A stretch of DNA of 64,000 nt from Anthopleura xanthogrammica (lineage: Eukaryota > Cnidaria > Anthozoa > Actiniaria > Actiniidae): NCBI GenBank assembly GCA_964019055.1, contig OZ025216.1:10743914-10807913 (forward strand), written 5' to 3'. Below are positions 40,701 through 49,661 of the stretch, in pieces. Both the position numbers and the translations under genes were made by a program. The notes under the pieces were generated by a model. That model worked only from the letters and a program-made list of their open reading frames with translations. It did not search any database and was not told the DNA's origin. Every line of letters starts with the position of its first letter. The stretch's first letter is position 1.

Positions 40701-41332
40701 TTCACGGAAATAATATGATCCCCCGGTAGCAAGCCCTCATATTCTGCGATGGAACTATCATCTACAGCCGAGACATAAAGCCCCACACCATGTTCCGAAC
40801 CCCCTCGCATACTAAAGCCATAGCCAGTACCCGGGGCGCGTTTCAGATACAGACGCCGTATAGGATACTTTTGAAAAGACCGGGAACTTGAGCTTTTTTT
40901 CAATGCTGGAAAATCCACCCCTGAGTCACATTTGTCTAGATTTTCAGGTAAACTTGAATAAAGATGAGATCGCCGTAAACGTTCCTGTGGTCGATTTTGA
41001 GAGCGCGATCTAGACCTCGTTGACGTGGAGTTATTCCATGACCCATTCCGAGGTACGTGTTGTTGGTTTGCGTGCCAGGCTCTTTCAAAGTAACGTTTGT
41101 CATTCGAAGGAATAATATCTCGTAGAAGAGGGTAAACTTCACGCTTCTTCGGTGTATCAAGCACTCTCTTTAGTGATGAAACAAGCTCCAAGATATCGCG
41201 ATCCTTTTGATATTGGTTTAGCGAATGGATTAAAAACGTGCGATCATTGTCGTTCAAAATCTTGGCCAGTGTGGTTTGAAGAAGCCAAACATTCTCAGAG
41301 ATGCTTCTCCGACCTCGGCGTGGCGTAGACAT
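28716..41332 (-). CDS. WHRN: Whirlin, PDZ and harmonin-homology-domain scaffold
   Basis: Fifteen coding exons, minus strand, 5' to 3': 41332-40658, 38907-38695, 37661-37536, 37117-36915, 36500-36444, 35610-35562, 35478-35263, 34783-34688, 34622-34506, 34423-34349, 33705-33631, 33323-30777, 30529-30446, 30212-29991, 28889-28716. All join in frame (4929 nt, about 1642 aa; human long isoform 907). Domain order matches whirlin: harmonin-homology domain (about 14-88), PDZ1 (about 157-240, YGFSMRGGSEHGVGLYVS), PDZ2 (about 296-378, LGLKIRGGSEYGLGIYI), second harmonin-homology domain (about 459-545, EDQARHILNENELGTMSYY then SLLSEVRG), disordered Pro-rich region, and C-terminal PDZ3 (about 1550-1640, GLGLTLEGG). 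Whirlin organises the USH2 complex and stereocilia tip proteins in vertebrates; in a cnidarian a role in mechanosensory hair bundles or cilia is inference. The 849-codon exon 12 accounts for the extra length. The exon 4 donor is the weakest of the set. Confidence 0.93.
28990..29320. repeat. Pentanucleotide satellite in the last WHRN intron
   Basis: Imperfect units ttatg, gtcat and ttacg change at about 29100-29150 into gtcgc and gtcgt units, then back. The Cys/Val/Tyr-rich reading frames here are products of the repeat. Confidence 0.8.
31779..32110 (-). repeat. Coding tandem repeat of about 150 bp inside WHRN exon 12
   Basis: On the plus strand agagacaggagaggtaacaa occurs near 31814 and again near 31967, about 150 bp apart, with long flanking similarity. 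A third partial unit begins near 32092 (tttgggcattggtggtgga). The protein units of about 50 aa read PP-MPKPYSSKVENNMA..SRSDPN..LGHHEASDT..YSSSSLVTSPVS, with small substitutions. Confidence 0.85.
33731..33873. repeat. Palindromic repeat family P1, copy in WHRN intron 11
   Basis: Left half agaccccttcgttgcagcac..attggaggacaaaataatag matches the family. The right inner arm is replaced by unrelated sequence, but the terminus gacgtcacgtgaaaaggggt is intact. Confidence 0.6.
33878..34094. repeat. Repeat P2, copy A, WHRN intron 10
   Basis: About 215 bp. Starts gctgttacgttgtgacgtat and ends gattgacgtcac. It is the reverse complement of 34987-35195 over essentially the whole length, with scattered mismatches. 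Shared blocks include ttccgggtcca, aaaataaagcgaaaaa, actttggac, caaatcctgtca and gaactgcttttcgttttgga. Confidence 0.8.
34987..35195. repeat. Repeat P2, copy B (inverted), WHRN intron 7
   Basis: Begins gtgacgtcaatc and ends acgtcacaacttaacagc. Inverted relative to copy A at 33878-34094. The two copies flank whirlin exons 8, 9 and 10. Confidence 0.8.
38908..40657 (-). other. WHRN intron 1
   Basis: 1.75 kb, strongly AT-rich, splitting the end of PDZ1. I see no coding block and no repeat matching other parts of the window. Confidence 0.5.
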
Positions 41333-42452
41333 AATCTTGGTTTGAAACTTTTCTCATCCGTAAGGTTGAAACATTTTCCACATTAATTCTTCAACCATTG
41401 TTCCAATGTTGAATCAACGAAGTTTTTCTGTTGACTTCCCCATAAGTTTTCTTTCTAATACTATGTCAAACAGGCCTAAACACGTGACCCTGTTGGTGGG
41501 AATTGATTTGTTAAGAAGTGTGAAGGTATATCCTCAAGGGAATTCAAGTAAACTATACATTCTTTTGATATAAGAGGCCTCTTGTGCTTTGCAAATATGA
41601 ATAAAATCTGAAAGGAAAATTAAGATTGTAAGGTCAACAAGGTAAATATCTTCTTTGTATTTCTTGTTTAGACATCTTGATCACTTCAGCCTTCAAAAAG
41701 GTGGCTTGGTACTTGCCTGGGGTACTGATATGTAAGACAAGTATGGTGTCAATCATTAAGTCTTTGAAACTTTGTGTACTTAGAAAGTTTCAGTATCTGA
41801 GAAGACAGACACTTAAAATAAAAGACATTATCCCTGTCTTATTTTCTCTTCTTGTTTTGGTTAACCAGTTTCCACAGCAATTTTGACAGCTCCTGTTATC
41901 AGCTCGACACATATGCCATTTCATGCAAAAAATATGTTTTATGGGATATCTCACAAACAAAAAATTGCTACAAAACATTTCTTTAACAAATAAAGCATGT
42001 TTCCATTCTGTCATGCCAAATGTTTTTCCAAGAAAAAAAAATGATCATGGATCCAAATTTTATCCCATACCTTAATGCTTCAATATAGATTACCAAGAAG
42101 TAGCTTCCTGACTTTTTTCATTTTCATTGTACTTCCAAGGCCAGATAAATTTTATTTTTCAACACTTTGAATTTTCTGGCCTTTTTGCAAAAAAAAAGAA
42201 AAAAATCAGAAAGGGGCAACTAGAGGGTATCTCGCCTACTCTCACCCTTACTGAAGAATTCATTCACCATAAAAATTAGTGAATGACACCAAACAGTGAC
42301 CAAAGGAAATAAAGGACCTCTGTGACCCACAATAGGGGTGACTGAAGAAACATTATACAACTCTATAAAAAATCATAACTATATTTTATTTAACCTTTCA
42401 AAAATTATAACTTGTGTTATTTAAAAATAAATATTTGCAACTTATTTCATAT
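41333..42452. other. Spacer between WHRN promoter and RING gene 3' end
   Basis: Both neighbours are on the minus strand. A minus-strand AATAAA (tttatt at 42385-42390) lies 63 bp past the RING gene stop and probably ends its transcript. The part next to 41332 should hold the WHRN promoter. No further gene is seen. Confidence 0.5.
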
Positions 42453-43463
42453 TTATCTAACTTCTTGACCATCCAAGGGACATTTATCAGAATTTACAGT
42501 AAGCCAAGTCCTAATACAAGAACTATGAAAGAAATGTCCACATTTTAAATACTTCAGAGTCTCTCCCATTTCATACTCCTCCATGCAAATCATACAGGGA
42601 TTTCCCATTTCATTTTCCACTTTTTCAGTTTTCATTTGGTCTATTACAGCTTTTGGTACAGTCTTGACTTCCACAAATGAGTCCAGTTGTAGAAGAAGGT
42701 CAAAATCTTCTGGAGTGATTTCTCTATCTTGCATAGAAATAAGATTCAACAAATAATCTTCAGTTCCGAGCTTATCAGCATTATCATTTCTCAAGACAAA
42801 TTGATTGTGGTCATAAATATTTCTTCTTGCTTTGGTAGGCCATCTAGGCTTTACACGTGTTGGTGCATTGGGCTGAATTACAGACTCTCTTCTGGGAGTC
42901 CTTTTCAGTATTAGTCGTTTCTCTACATTGTTCTTTTTTGATTCAAGTTCTGTAACCTCCTTTGCAGCTTTTCTGAGATCCCGTTTTAGCAGGTGAACTT
43001 TTGAGCCCTTCAATTTCTTGTTCCCATAACAAATTAAGTTTTTCTTATTTTCACTCTCCGTGTAGTTTACTTTATCCAACGTAGCTCGGTAGGTGTTCTT
43101 TCTGGAATAGTTTCTAGAATGTAGGACTGTTCGGTGTGGAAGATTTCCTCTTCTACGACAAATTTTCCCGTTCTTCCAGTCACAAAAATCCAACTCCCAC
43201 GGATATTCCTCAAGATCATCTATTTCTAGAAACAAGTCATCGTGGTGGTTACTTTCGCTTTCTTGTTCAAAGCGTAGATTGCTTGAATTAGTCTCATGGG
43301 AATATCTAGATTCGTAAAGCAACTCTGTCAAGAGTATCTCCAAATCCTTAGCTTTCTTCTCATCTTTTCGTCGTTTCTTTGACTTAGCTCTGCACGGTGA
43401 AGGAACTCTTTCTTCGGAAAGTCCTTGAAGATCAACTTCGGTTTCTTTCGCCAAGCCTGTCAT
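42453..43463 (-). CDS. RING-H2 protein, probable E3 ubiquitin ligase
   Basis: 336 aa in one exon. The C-terminal RING reads C290-x2-C293, then C308-G-H310, H313-x2-C316, and C328-PL-D331. The order is that of a RING-H2 finger with Asp as the last zinc ligand, as in RBX1 (CPLD). An ITPEDFDLLLQLDS block lies about 40 residues before the RING. The N-terminal two-thirds is basic and low-complexity (KKRRKDEKKAKD, KKNNVEKRLILKRTPRR) with no transmembrane segment. I do not recognise an orthologue by name. Ubiquitin ligase activity is inferred from the RING alone. The start is the first true ATG (43463); the open frame extends upstream only with a GTG. A splice site close to the ATG cannot be excluded. 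The gene is divergent from HENMT1, 464 bp between start codons. Confidence 0.82.
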   Translation of the reverse strand: MTGLAKETEVDLQGLSEERVPSPCRAKSKKRRKDEKKAKDLEILLTELLYESRYSHETNSSNLRFEQESESNHHDDLFLEIDDLEEYPWELDFCDWKNGKICRRRGNLPHRTVLHSRNYSRKNTYRATLDKVNYTESENKKNLICYGNKKLKGSKVHLLKRDLRKAAKEVTELESKKNNVEKRLILKRTPRRESVIQPNAPTRVKPRWPTKARRNIYDHNQFVLRNDNADKLGTEDYLLNLISMQDREITPEDFDLLLQLDSFVEVKTVPKAVIDQMKTEKVENEMGNPCMICMEEYEMGETLKYLKCGHFFHSSCIRTWLTVNSDKCPLDGQEVR

Positions 43464-43927
43464 TTTACAAATGGATATAATTAGGCAATATAAAAAATAA
43501 ATATTCACTATAATACCTTAGTAGGTATGAAGGTGTAATGAATAGAATCGATGAGCTTTCGATTTATATACCTTCTTTTCAACAATTATTACAAAAAGTT
43601 CTATAAATAACAACTTTCTTGTTGTGGTGTAATCTTAGTGCCCAGCCCTACGCTTTCAGCCCCACCCCCACCCCCAAAGGAATCGTTTTTGACACCATTT
43701 ATCGATACACAGGCAACCCATTTTCGGCAACTACTCGGGGAATCTTCGTTACACCGTATGCACCGTTATAACAACTCTGATCTGGGGAAGCTTAGGCAAC
43801 TATAAAGAGAAAAGTTTGACCGTAGATGGCGAGAAATATGACACGAGGTGAAAGTAATGATAGAGTCTCGAATAACTGATTCTTTAATTTAGATAAACAA
43901 CTGACCGTAAACCTGGCCAAACCTGGT
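43464..43927. promoter_or_regulatory. Divergent promoter region of RING gene and HENMT1
   Basis: 464 bp separate the two start codons, so both promoters must lie here or overlap. A C-rich tract (ccccacccccacccccaaag) at about 43659-43679 is the most conspicuous motif. No TATA box is obvious for either side. Confidence 0.5.
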
Positions 43928-46900
43928 ATGGGTGATCTCCCAGACCAATGTTCAGGACAGAAAGTCCTGGAAAAACAAGAAATTAAGGAGAACAAAGGCA
44001 GTCACAGTGAACCTGAACCACCAGGGATATCTTTTGATCCACCAGTCTACCGTCAAAGATATAGTATTGTTTTTCAAATGGTTCAAAAATACAATGCTAA
44101 GAAGGTAGGTAGTCATCTTATCACAGGGATACCAGCCATAATACTACATAAACTTTTCAGTGTGCCCTCCCTATACCTCTTTTGTATAGTACTTAATCCA
44201 TAGATGTTGTCATGATTGTGCATCATGGGATTGAAATGCCGACAAGCCAAGAACTCATGCTAGCTAACTAATCATTTCGAGGTTGAGGGAAAACTTGGTT
44301 GAGTTGGCACTACAGTGCATTTGTGGGACTGATTTATGGAAATATGTCCACTTACAGTGTCCCACAATGCACTGCAATGACAACTCTACCCAGTTTTTTC
44401 CTCAACCTCAGAATGGCCAATATGCTGCAACAATTATTTTGTTGTCTTGTCGTTTTCAATTCGTGAAAAAACTATGGTTGTTCGACTGATATTAATCTTC
44501 TTTTCCTTGTGACTAAAACCTTTTTTTACAAAGTTTCTGCATTTCGAACCCACAAGGCTTTGCAATATCTATTTTTAGTAACTGTGAGAAATGCTATTTT
44601 AGTCTCTGTGTCAAAATGTTGACACCATTGACTGAAACTAAGCATAATATTTATTGTTTGTCTTGTGTTTATAATATTGGTTTTCAGGTGCTGGATTTTG
44701 GATGTGCAGAGTGTAAACTATTAAGGTTTCTTATAAGCAATGAAGTCAGCACAGAACATCTTGTTGGTGTAGATATTGATGGGGATTTGTTACAAGAAAG
44801 TAAATTTAGAATTGAACCTCTGATCCATGACTACCTCCATCCAAAAGAAGTTCCATTCACTGTCACCACACTTCAAGGTAATGGCGGCCGGTTTAAACCA
44901 TCTTAATTATTATAACATCTACACCCATTCTCTTAATGTTAAGACCAAGAAAACAGCTCACGCGTAAGTTCGCTGAGCTCTTAGCTTCCAATTCCATCAA
45001 ACATCCAGTGTCCAGTGGAATGAGTTGGTATTATTTGTTTGTACAAGGCAAAGAAACTTGGGTTATCTTGGTACCTCGGTTGTCTAAGAGACGATGTTAC
45101 AATTTTTAGCACAATTTCTACTTTGGCAACATGTTGCCAGTTTTGAATCTGAATCCAAAACTTTGCAACTCAAGATGACAATTTTTTCGCAGTGTTGTTT
45201 AGAAAATCGTTGTTCAGTGAACTGTTATATCTCCTTCAACATAAAAAAATGAGTAACCTAATTTGCCAGCTCAAACCAATAATCAAAGTTATTGACAAAT
45301 TGTGGTGATGCCATAAATGTTCATTTTCAGGTTCCATTTCTCAAGCAGATGATAGATTCTGTAATTTTGATTTGATATCATGTGTTGAACTGTAAGTGTT
45401 TGCTAAAGTTTTTATGTATTTCCAAGTATTTAGACTATCAATGCATATCAAAAATAAGAACATGGAAAAGCAAATCATTAATATTGACATCTCCTTTGAT
45501 GAAGTGTACACAGTTCCTCCAAGGGGTCATTCAAACCCCCAACCCCAAGAAAATGATTTTTTAAAAACATCTTTAAAAAACCTTCAAATCTTATATTTTG
45601 ATACCCTGAAACAACCTCTGGGCTGACCAAAGTCAGGGCACGTCTGATTCATAAATCAAATTAGAATTTAGCATGTTAGGTTTTGCGAAGGGAGGAAAAC
45701 TAGAGAAACCCTAGAATCATTAGGAAGAGACCTAACAAACTCCACTCACTTGTGATGGAGAGTTCAGAACTTGAGACCCCAGAGGTGAGAGGCTTGTTCA
45801 ATACCTCTATGCCAGAATGTTGCATATTGCTGCCGTGCAAACCTTAATTTTCATCCCTTTTGCTCATGCTCTGTACATCAGGCATATATAAAGCAAGATG
45901 TGGTCTGACATTACAAATTTATTAAAATACTCATTTATATATTATTAGTGTTGAGCACCTGGTTCCTGAACATCTTGAAGCTATGCCCGAAGTACTATTA
46001 GGTCAGCTGTCACCCAAGGTTGCTATAGTGACAACTCCTAATGCTGATTTCAATGTGTTGTTTCCAAACTTGAAGGGTTTTCGTCACTGGGATCACAAGT
46101 TTGAGTGGACAAGAGAAGAGTTCCAAGAATGGTGAGGTTTTTATTTTACATGCACAGTACAACTTATTGTGTACTTTAGTTGAAATAGAAAAAAAACTCG
46201 CATCTTAATAGATCTTCAAAATAATATTAATTTTTTTTTCCAGTTACCAATGAGTTCATACATATATTGTAACTGAAATCTCAATGGCCACCTCTCTACA
46301 ATAGCCACAACATTTTTTCCTGATGGTGGCCATTGTGCAGAGGTTTGCCTGTAAAATATTATAATGCATAGAGATGATCTTCTAACCCAATATTTACTAC
46401 AGGAATGGTAAAATATCTGATCATATTTAACAATCTCCTCACAGGGCTACAATACAGGCAAACAAATATGGATATAATGTCTCCTTTCAAGGCATTGGCC
46501 GTGGACCAATAGGAACAGAGCATCTTGGATGCTGCTCTCAAATGGCTTTGTTTGAAAAGAATGACTCCATATGTATCCCTAAGGAAGAGCAATCATTTGG
46601 TCAACCATATCAACTGGTATTAATTAGATATGATTACTTATTACTTCTCATTTAACAACTCATCTCTAATGGTTTTCTTTGCATAAAAATAGGTCGGGTA
46701 TAATAACCAAATTCGAAATAAATGGTGCCAACATTTTAACAACCCTTCAATATGATCCTTGCCTCCAACAACCTAATGTATGCTACTGAAAATTCCATAA
46801 ACCAACTGCCCCTTACCAATGACAGTCTACTCTAACAACCTATCCATGCACTATTGTTACGGTGAGGACACTCGAACCATGAACACTTGATATTTTTATA

Positions 46901-48817
46901 TTTTTTATTTTATGAACTTTCTACTGCTTCAAACCTTCTGAAAATGAATTACTGAACTCAAATAATCTTATTGTTCAAAATAATTCATATTTCCAATCGA
47001 TTCACACAAGGGATAAAGGAGGAAAAAAGTATGAAAAAACCTCAAAGTGTTCACTGTTTGAGTGTCCTCACTGTAAGGGACCAGTCATTATTTACAGGGG
47101 GTTGGTGTAGATTTTCGTGACCCCTTCCCATAAAGCACCCTTAGTCTCTCTTAGTCCATCCTTTGCAAGGCATAAAAAAATGCTGGCTACCCCTCTATTT
47201 TCATCAGCCTGCTCCAGCCCTGTAAATAATGACTGATCCCTAACCTACCAACAACCTATCAACCTACTGGCCATGGCAACCTACTGGCAACCTTTGAACA
47301 CCTCCTAACTTACCAACAAGTACTAATTTTGAGATTTTGTTTTTACTATGACCCTATTGTTGTGTAATCATGACCAATAATTTCTGGTTCAAAATGTCTG
47401 CAGATCAAAGAAGTTAAATTTCCATACAGAAAATGTACAATCACAAAAGAACAGAAAATTCTCTATGAAGTGGAAAGACTTTTATGGCTTTTGTCCCAAC
47501 CTAGTCAGTACGAAGAGGAGGAGGATGAAAGTACAGATGATGATTCACCAAAATCTTTTGAACTAAAACGTTTATTTGAAATGCAAGGATTAAAGAAGCT
47601 GTGTGGTACCATGGAAAGACTAAAGTAAGTAAATCCAATCCTGTGATCCATCCATTCATCCATCTTACCCATCTAAACATCCATTCATCCAATCCATCCA
47701 ATCCCATCATCCATCCATCTAACCCATCCTACCCATCTAAACATCCATCCATTCATCCATTCAATCCAATCCCATCATCTATCCATTCATCCTATCATCC
47801 ATTCACCAATGTATTCATCCATCCACTTTTTCCACCATTCCATTCACCCATCCAGCATATTCCTCCATCCAGCATATTCCTCCATCCAACCATCTGACCA
47901 TCTTACCCATTCATCCCAACATCCATTCACAAATGTATTCTTCCATCCCTCTCTACTACCATCCTATTCACCCATCCAACCCACTATTCCATCCATCCAT
48001 CTAACCATCTTACCAATTCATTCAATTCTATGATTCATCCATTCATCCCATCATCAATCCACCAATGTATTCATCCATCTTCTTCTTCCACCATTCCATT
48101 CACTCATCCATCCATCTAACCATCTTACTCATCCATTCATTCACCCACCTTGCCATTCATTTTCCATTCATCACTCCATCCTTCCCTACCATCCCATCTA
48201 TCCATTCACCAATTCATCCATCCATCCATCCTTCCACCAAACAATCAATTTTTCAATTAATATTTGTACCTTTCCCCTCTAGAACTGTTCTTGAGTCTTC
48301 AAGATTTAAATTAACAGAAGATGGAAATTCCATTCTCTGGTGTCGTCCTGTCTGGGAATCTGATGAAAGTGAAGACAGCCTTGATTGGAATATTGATGAT
48401 AATGAAAACAATGAGATAAACCCATCAAATACATCACCAACAGAACATAATGTCAATGAGCCAACTGAAAACTGGGATTTAGATGTGGATGAATCTGATA
48501 CTAAACCTGTAAATTATCTGAATAGTGACGTTTGTTGGAATACTGCTGGCGATAATGAAACGTGTCAGTATTGGGATGGAAAATGGGACATAGAATCTGA
48601 GAATGCAGTAACTGGGGATATAGGTACAGAGAATGATGATGATGACTGCAGTGATGAGGACTTCTGTGGTTTTAAATTAATAGAGCAGGGTGCAAAAGTT
48701 AGTGACATGGATGATGGTAATGAAGAGGTGTGCGACTTTGAGGATGATGGACTGATATGGATAACATCTGAAGAAACAACATCAAAGATCACTAATAACC
48801 TGAATAACCCAACATAA
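43928..48817 (+). CDS. HENMT1: Small RNA 2'-O-methyltransferase (HEN1)
   Basis: Seven exons in phase: 43928-44104, 44688-44877, 45331-45391, 45949-46131, 46445-46616, 47404-47624, 48283-48817; 512 aa (human 393). The N-terminus has the family FDPPVYRQRY block. The SAM-binding motif VLDFGCAEC is at 60-68 and VGVDID follows. The HEN1 metal-binding signature is E142-LV-E145-H146, with H192 in WDHKFEWTREEF; TTPNADFN is also conserved. HENMT1 methylates the 2'-OH at the 3' end of PIWI-bound small RNAs using SAM, Mn/Mg dependent, protecting them from tailing and decay. In cnidarians HEN1 can also act on miRNAs, as shown in Nematostella. The last exon adds an acidic, Trp-containing tail not present in vertebrates. 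AATAAA at 49049. Confidence 0.95.
44270..44420. repeat. Foldback element in HENMT1 intron 1
   Basis: Left cgaggttgaggg..acagtgcatttgtgggac and right gtcccacaatgcactg..cctcaacctcag are inverted. About 150 bp. Confidence 0.55.
45590..45815 (-). repeat. SINE-like repeat copy in HENMT1 intron 3
   Basis: Carries the family tail (atcaaattagaatttagcat, gggaggaaaactagagaaac, cctaacaaactccactcac) and a following gttcagaacttgagacccca segment in the position of the B box. The first part (ctgaaacaacctctgggctg) also matches 37325-37350. Confidence 0.45.
46617..47403 (+). other. HENMT1 intron 5
   Basis: 787 bp. Contains imperfect aacaaccta units at 46738-46850 and 47255-47330. No coding block. Confidence 0.5.
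47636..48240 (+). repeat. TCCA tetranucleotide-rich satellite in HENMT1 intron 6
   Basis: About 600 bp of imperfect ccatccattcatcc units. The Ser/His/Pro-rich open frames here, including the apparent N-terminal extension of exon 7, come from this repeat. Confidence 0.9.
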
Positions 48818-49661
48818 TTCAGCTACAGAATGTAAAATATCTTATGCAGGAACCCATGCAATCCTGGCTAATCCAGCAAATTCCAAAAGGAAGGTGCATA
48901 GGCAGCCTTGTAGAGTTGAGATATAATATTTTTTGGTAGAGCAAAAATTTTACAAATTTTTAACAAATTTCTAAAGCTGTAAATGGTATATTTATTTTTA
49001 TGGAGATGAAGATATCATGTTAATATTGAAAGTGAAAGTGAAGTTATAATAAAATGTTGAATTTATTTATATACATTGTATTTTATTTTCTTCTTATTTT
49101 TAGAACTGGGAAATATTTTACAATAGCAGTTATTATGGATGCATGCAAATGAGATGCAAATGAGACAACAAGCATTGTATCGACCTGATAGCCTCAATCG
49201 TATGATTCTTAAAACAAAAGAATATCTCATTGTGGGTTCAACTGTAATAAACAAATGCAATGAATAATGAAATAGACTATGTCTGAGGTAACAGAATATC
49301 GAGAATCGCAGTAAACAATTTTTAAGATCAATATTTTTACTAAGATATATAATGTTCTGAAAAAAGGAAGGGAGAATTTCAATGTTTTCCCATTCCAAAC
49401 CTTTTGGGAATAAGTGAACAAATGTTCTAACTTGGGAAAACATTACTCGCAATTTAAAATGGCCTGTTTTATCATACTCCTCCCTTCCAATATCTAAGCA
49501 TAACGATGATGAACGAGAAACTTCCTTGTACAATGTTGAAGTCTCAAATTTTTTTCTTCCGTAGCTCATCCCCTCCCCTCCCCTGACAGTACTTTCGACG
49601 CCAATAGACTGGAACCCAGTCTGTTTCTTCTCGACTCTAACAAAAAGACGATCATGTAAAC
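48818..49661. other. HENMT1 3'UTR and ZDHHC12 upstream region
   Basis: The HENMT1 3'UTR runs to AATAAA at 49049. The remainder is the ZDHHC12 upstream region, with a C-rich tract (cccctcccctcccctg) at 49570-49586. A minus-strand frame of 168 codons overlaps this region and is listed separately. Confidence 0.6.
49063..49569 (-). CDS. Unsupported 168-codon open frame, possible small divergent gene
   Basis: The longest frame in the window that I cannot assign. It starts at ATG 49569, 92 bp from the ZDHHC12 start codon on the other strand, and ends at 49063 near the HENMT1 poly(A) signal. The composition (many Phe, Tyr, Ile, Cys, Arg) is what random AT-rich sequence gives, and no domain is recognised. 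The head-to-head position is the only argument for it. Confidence 0.15.
   Translation of the reverse strand: MSYGRKKFETSTLYKEVSRSSSLCLDIGREEYDKTGHFKLRVMFSQVRTFVHLFPKGLEWENIEILPSFFQNIIYLSKNIDLKNCLLRFSIFCYLRHSLFHYSLHLFITVEPTMRYSFVLRIIRLRLSGRYNACCLICISFACIHNNCYCKIFPSSKNKKKIKYNVYK

Noticed and set aside
43464..43508. Upstream extension of the RING protein with a hydrophobic 15-residue leader
   Set aside because: It begins with GTG, not ATG. The first ATG is at 43463, so no signal peptide is supported.
47601..48282. Ser/His/Pro-rich frames before the last HENMT1 exon
   Set aside because: TCCA satellite; the exon starts at the acceptor at 48281-48282, where the HENMT1 frame joins in phase.
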